Assembly: GCF_001905505.1 (NCBI RefSeq)
Contig: NZ_LIPG01000001.1
Location: 1-64,000, forward strand
Length of the DNA stretch: 64,000 nucleotides
Reading direction: 5' to 3'
From: Streptomyces sp. CB02058
Lineage (GTDB): Bacteria; Actinomycetota; Actinomycetes; Streptomycetales; Streptomycetaceae
Shown here piece by piece: positions 61,528-64,000 of this stretch. A program made the position numbers and the translations under genes. A model generated the notes under the pieces. The model saw nothing but the letters and a program-made list of their open reading frames with translations, was not told the origin of the DNA and ran no database searches. Every line of letters starts with the position of its first letter. The stretch's first letter is position 1.

Positions 61528-61890
61528 TCAGTAGACGAGCGCCTGGGTGCCGTCCGTCATGGCCTCCTGCACGAAGACCTGGGCGCCCGCGATGCGTACG
61601 CCCTCCAGGACGTCCTTCTCCGTGATGTCGCGCCGTGCCGCGCACTGGGTGCAGAGCGTGAGCCGGCCGCCCGCCAGGATCGAGTCGAGCAGATCGGGCA
61701 GCGGCGCGGAGTGCGGCAGTTCGAACTCGGCCGCGCGGCCGGGCAGGGCGAACCAGGCGGACTCGCCGGTCAGCCACAGCGAGACCTCGACCCCGCTGGC
61801 GACGGCCACGGCCGCGACGGTGAAGGCCTGCGAGCAGCGCTCGGGGGCATCGGCTCCGGCGGTCACCTTGATCACGAGCTTCTTCGACAT
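61528..61890 (-). CDS. DsrE-family sulfur-related protein
   Basis: 120 residues of the DsrE/DsrF-like fold (KLVIKVTAGADAPERCSQAFTVAAVAVASGVEVSLWLTGESAW, then ILAGGRLTLCTQCAARRDI). Cys80-Cys83-type pair CTQC probably corresponds to the sulfur-accepting Cys of DsrE/TusD. It is convergent with DUF3099 and divergent from the next gene. The ATG at 61890 lies seven bases after TACAGT with no ribosome site, so it too looks leaderless. The open frame extends to 62328 but is a shadow. Confidence 0.86.
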   Translation of the reverse strand: MSKKLVIKVTAGADAPERCSQAFTVAAVAVASGVEVSLWLTGESAWFALPGRAAEFELPHSAPLPDLLDSILAGGRLTLCTQCAARRDITEKDVLEGVRIAGAQVFVQEAMTDGTQALVY

Positions 61891-61996
61891 GTACCGAACT
61901 GTAATCCGCGGGTGAGCAACCTCCCCTGTGACCTGTGAGTCAGTTGTGTGCGCGGGTGACGGAACCCGCGCTTCAGGTCTCTTGGGGGGGACCCTT

Positions 61997-62788
61997 TTGG
62001 AACCGAACGACACCATTCCTGACGTGCCCGCCGCTCCGCCGGCCGTCCCCGCGCGCCCTCGGCCGCGCGGCCGTACGACCCTGCTGATCGCCGCCGCGGC
62101 GCTCCTCGGCATCTCCGGCGGCACGGCCGTCGGATACGGAATCCAGGCCGAACGGCCACCGACGCCGCTGCCCGCGCTCTCCCAGCCCCGTCTGGAGTAC
62201 CCGGCGAAGGCGCTGCCCGCGGACAAGGTGCCGGCCCCGCTGCCCGCCTCGCAGGACCGGCAGGTCAAGACGGACGGCGATCTGCGCAAGCTGATCATCG
62301 ACCGTCCGTCGGGGTGGAGCGAGAACAAGGACGTGGACTGGCTGGACGACGGCTGGATGACCGTGGGCAGCCTCGCCCGCGACTTCTACAGCGAGGACAC
62401 CATGTTCGAGTACCTCCTGGAGGCCGACATCCGCCGCGTCGCGGGGGCCGCCTGGAAGAAGGGCGAGCACCGCGAAGCCACGGTCCGGCTCGTCCAGTTC
62501 GCCTCCGGGGTGAACACCTCCGCCGAGGAGTTCGCCGACGGGCAGCGCTCGTACATGTCCGGGACCGAGGAAGGCGCCGGCAACGAGGGCGACCCGGTCA
62601 AGGGCAGCGGAGACGGCCGCTACTACGTCTACGGAGTCGACCGGAAGCCCGGCTATCTGCCCTTCTACCGGGCGAGGGCCGTCATACACCGCGGTGACGT
62701 CATGGTCGAGATCAATCTGTTCGACACCCGGACGATCAGCAAGAAGGACATCCGGACGCTGGCCGAGCGACAGCTGGAGCGCCTGTGA
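61997..62788 (+). CDS. Single-pass exported protein A, unknown family
   Basis: 263 residues. Pro-rich cytosolic part (AAPPAVPARPRPRGR), membrane helix TTLLIAAAALLGISGGTAVGYGI, then an extracellular domain of about 190 residues (DLRKLIIDRPSGWSENKDVDWL, AAWKKGEHREATVRLVQFASG, MVEINLFDTRTISKKDIRTLAERQLERL). TTG start with a GGGGGGGA site. Three genes of this plan follow one another, overlapping by four bases. No known domain. A surface or envelope protein. Confidence 0.75.
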   Translation: MEPNDTIPDVPAAPPAVPARPRPRGRTTLLIAAAALLGISGGTAVGYGIQAERPPTPLPALSQPRLEYPAKALPADKVPAPLPASQDRQVKTDGDLRKLIIDRPSGWSENKDVDWLDDGWMTVGSLARDFYSEDTMFEYLLEADIRRVAGAAWKKGEHREATVRLVQFASGVNTSAEEFADGQRSYMSGTEEGAGNEGDPVKGSGDGRYYVYGVDRKPGYLPFYRARAVIHRGDVMVEINLFDTRTISKKDIRTLAERQLERL

Positions 62789-63693
62789 ACGACATGACCC
62801 TGCCCGACCCCCCGGAGACGGCCCCGGACGTCGAGGCAACAGCTCCGGAGGCAGCGCCGGACGTCACGGCGGCGGCCCCGGACACCGAGGCAGCAGTCCC
62901 GGAGACGACCCCGGGCGTCACGGCGGCCGAGGTCCCGGCCACCCCCGCGCGCACCGGGCGGGCCCGGCGGATTCTGCTCACCGCGCTCCCCTTCGTGCTG
63001 GTGCTCGGCGCCGTCGGCGGCGCGGGCGCGTACACGAAGGCCACCGTCGACACTGCGGACCGCACCGTGGAGACGACCCTCTGGGAGCCGGGGCGCGAGC
63101 CCGGCAAGGACCCGGCGGGTGACAGGAGCCGGGGCAGGTCCGACACCGCGCTGAGCAAGCTGCTGCTCCCCGTACCCAAGGGCTTCCGGCTCGGCCCCGA
63201 CATCCGGGAGCTCGGCAACGACGGTGAGGTGGACGGCAGGCAGGCCACCGCCGTGATGAAGGAGGGCAACCGCGGGCTGGCGGGCAAGGAGCGCCGGGAG
63301 TTCGACAAGCGGATCGACCGGCTCCGGGTGCAGGGCCTCGCCGTCCGTTCGTACGTCTCGCAGGAGAACGACCTGGAGGTGCAGGCCGAGATCATGCGGA
63401 TGAAGGACAAGAAGGCGGTGCGGGAATTCCACACCTTCCAGACGGGGCTGTTCGACGCCCTCCGCGTGTTCCGCGACGGCCCGAAGATCAAGGGTCACAC
63501 CAGGCAGGCGGCCTGCTACCTCCAGCCCAAGGACGGCGACAGCGAGATCGAGGACATGGTGTGCACGGCGTACGACGGTGAGCTGAGCATCAGCTACTGG
63601 GCCTCCGGCCTCAAGCCCGTCGACAAGGCCGCCGTCGCCGAGATGCTGAAGGACCAGCTGGACCACATCACGTCCCCGGGGGAGTACGTATGA
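62785..63693 (+). CDS. Single-pass exported protein B, unknown family
   Basis: 302 residues. Ala/Pro/Glu/Thr-rich cytosolic part with repeated APDVTAAAPD- and PETTPGV-type segments, membrane helix ILLTALPFVLVLGAVGGAGAY, then an extracellular domain (VPKGFRLGPDIRELGNDGEVDGRQATAVMKEG, VQAEIMRMKDKKAVREFHTFQ, AACYLQPKDGDSEIEDMVCTAYDGELSISYW). Same plan as protein A and similar in ending with a helix that resembles EMLKDQLDHI. Two Cys (ACYLQ and MVCTAY) may form a disulfide. Start GTG 62785 overlaps the previous stop. The ATG at 62794 is possible. Confidence 0.76.
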   Translation: MNDMTLPDPPETAPDVEATAPEAAPDVTAAAPDTEAAVPETTPGVTAAEVPATPARTGRARRILLTALPFVLVLGAVGGAGAYTKATVDTADRTVETTLWEPGREPGKDPAGDRSRGRSDTALSKLLLPVPKGFRLGPDIRELGNDGEVDGRQATAVMKEGNRGLAGKERREFDKRIDRLRVQGLAVRSYVSQENDLEVQAEIMRMKDKKAVREFHTFQTGLFDALRVFRDGPKIKGHTRQAACYLQPKDGDSEIEDMVCTAYDGELSISYWASGLKPVDKAAVAEMLKDQLDHITSPGEYV

Positions 63694-64000
63694 CCGAGCA
63701 GACGGCCGGACCGACCGACACGGTCGCTCCTCCGGCGGCCCCGCCCCTCGTCCCCCCGGTTCCGCAGGACCCGCCGCAGGTCCTTACGGCGGACCTCCCG
63801 GAGCCGGCGCCGGTACAGGCCGCCGCTGCCCGTTCCCAGCGCCGTGTCCTGCGTGCCGTCGCCCGGTGGACGGCCGCCGTGCTGGTGCTCGGAGGGCTCG
63901 GCGCGGGGACGGCCGCCGGGATCACGTCGATGGAGCGCACCGACGTGCCGGGGCTCGCCACGCGGGACGACGGGCGCTGGGGCTACCCCCGGCTGAGCCT
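63690..64000 (+). CDS. Single-pass exported protein C, cut by the window end
   Basis: 103 complete codons seen. Pro/Ala-rich cytosolic part (PPAAPPLVPPVPQDPPQ), an Arg-rich turn (RSQRRVLRAVARW), membrane helix TAAVLVLGGLGAGTAAGI, then the beginning of an extracellular domain. The ATG at 63690 overlaps the stop of protein B by four bases. The plan matches proteins A and B, so this is a third member of the tandem. The 3' end is outside the window. Confidence 0.72.
   Translation, partial: MTEQTAGPTDTVAPPAAPPLVPPVPQDPPQVLTADLPEPAPVQAAAARSQRRVLRAVARWTAAVLVLGGLGAGTAAGITSMERTDVPGLATRDDGRWGYPRLS

Overview
The window is linear, about 70% G+C, and reads as Streptomyces chromosome. The evidence is the strong G/C third-position bias, actinomycete-only families (DUF397, DUF5753-type XRE regulators, mycothiol synthase MshD, SCO6880-family protein, DUF3099, DUF1416), many GTG starts, and a gene order from csoR to the sulfurtransferase operon that matches, from memory, the S. 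coelicolor SCO4136-SCO4167 neighbourhood. No tRNA, rRNA, CRISPR array, integrase, relaxase or insertion sequence was seen.

Layout. (1) 0-2.9 kb: a GntR-TetR fusion regulator divergent from an FAD monooxygenase and a GNAT acetyltransferase. (2) 2.9-10.2 kb, minus strand: a compact operon for a chromosomal type IV secretion-like machine (VirB2-like small membrane protein, VirB8-like protein, VirB6-like channel protein, SCO6880-family protein, VirB4 ATPase, degenerate TraD-like coupling protein). (3) 10.5-24.7 kb: an accessory block with DUF402 and aldo/keto reductase genes, a Cys-rich ArsR-like regulator with a DUF3291 gene, a secreted family-8 polysaccharide lyase, a WhiJ-like HTH/DUF397/anti-sigma ATPase cluster, a secreted adenosine-deaminase-like enzyme, a histidine phosphatase, and a three-gene module of a small helical protein, an alpha/beta hydrolase with an ESX-like helical N-terminus, and a lipoprotein. 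The G+C content falls in the second half of that module. (4) 24.8-31.7 kb: a transglycosylase-NlpC/P60 cell-wall hydrolase (a likely VirB1-like partner of region 2), a PAP2 phosphatase, a giant STAND ATPase with near-identical TPRs, and a lipoprotein.

(5) 31.7-42.3 kb: copper sensor CsoR, then a phosphate block. This holds a DUF47-Pit low-affinity transporter on the plus strand, and on the minus strand ppk, a CHAD protein, a NUDIX hydrolase and pstSCAB. A PHO box lies in front of pstS and a strong stem-loop between pstS and pstC. (6) 42.5-50.1 kb: a YtrA-type GntR/ABC operon with a 32-bp palindromic operator, mshD, a secreted 5'-nucleotidase, a secreted PI-PLC, and an HTH/PIN toxin-antitoxin pair. 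(7) 50.1-55.7 kb, minus strand: histidine kinase, response regulator, small ORF, HtrA-like protease, LacI regulator and the nitrogen regulator GlnR. (8) 56-64 kb, plus strand except a DsrE gene: hydrolase, MoaD-like protein, Q/P/Y-rich membrane protein and DUF2993 protein. Then comes a leaderless Cys-containing leader peptide with a terminator hairpin in front of the thiosulfate sulfurtransferase and DUF1416 genes. The window ends in a tandem of similarly built single-pass membrane proteins, the last cut by the window edge.

The most unusual items are the ESX-like lipase/lipoprotein module, the T4SS-like operon set apart from its probable cell-wall hydrolase by about 14 kb of accessory DNA, and the cysteine attenuator. 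Starts were revised from the longest reading frames wherever a ribosome binding site, family alignment or codon bias supported a shorter protein.
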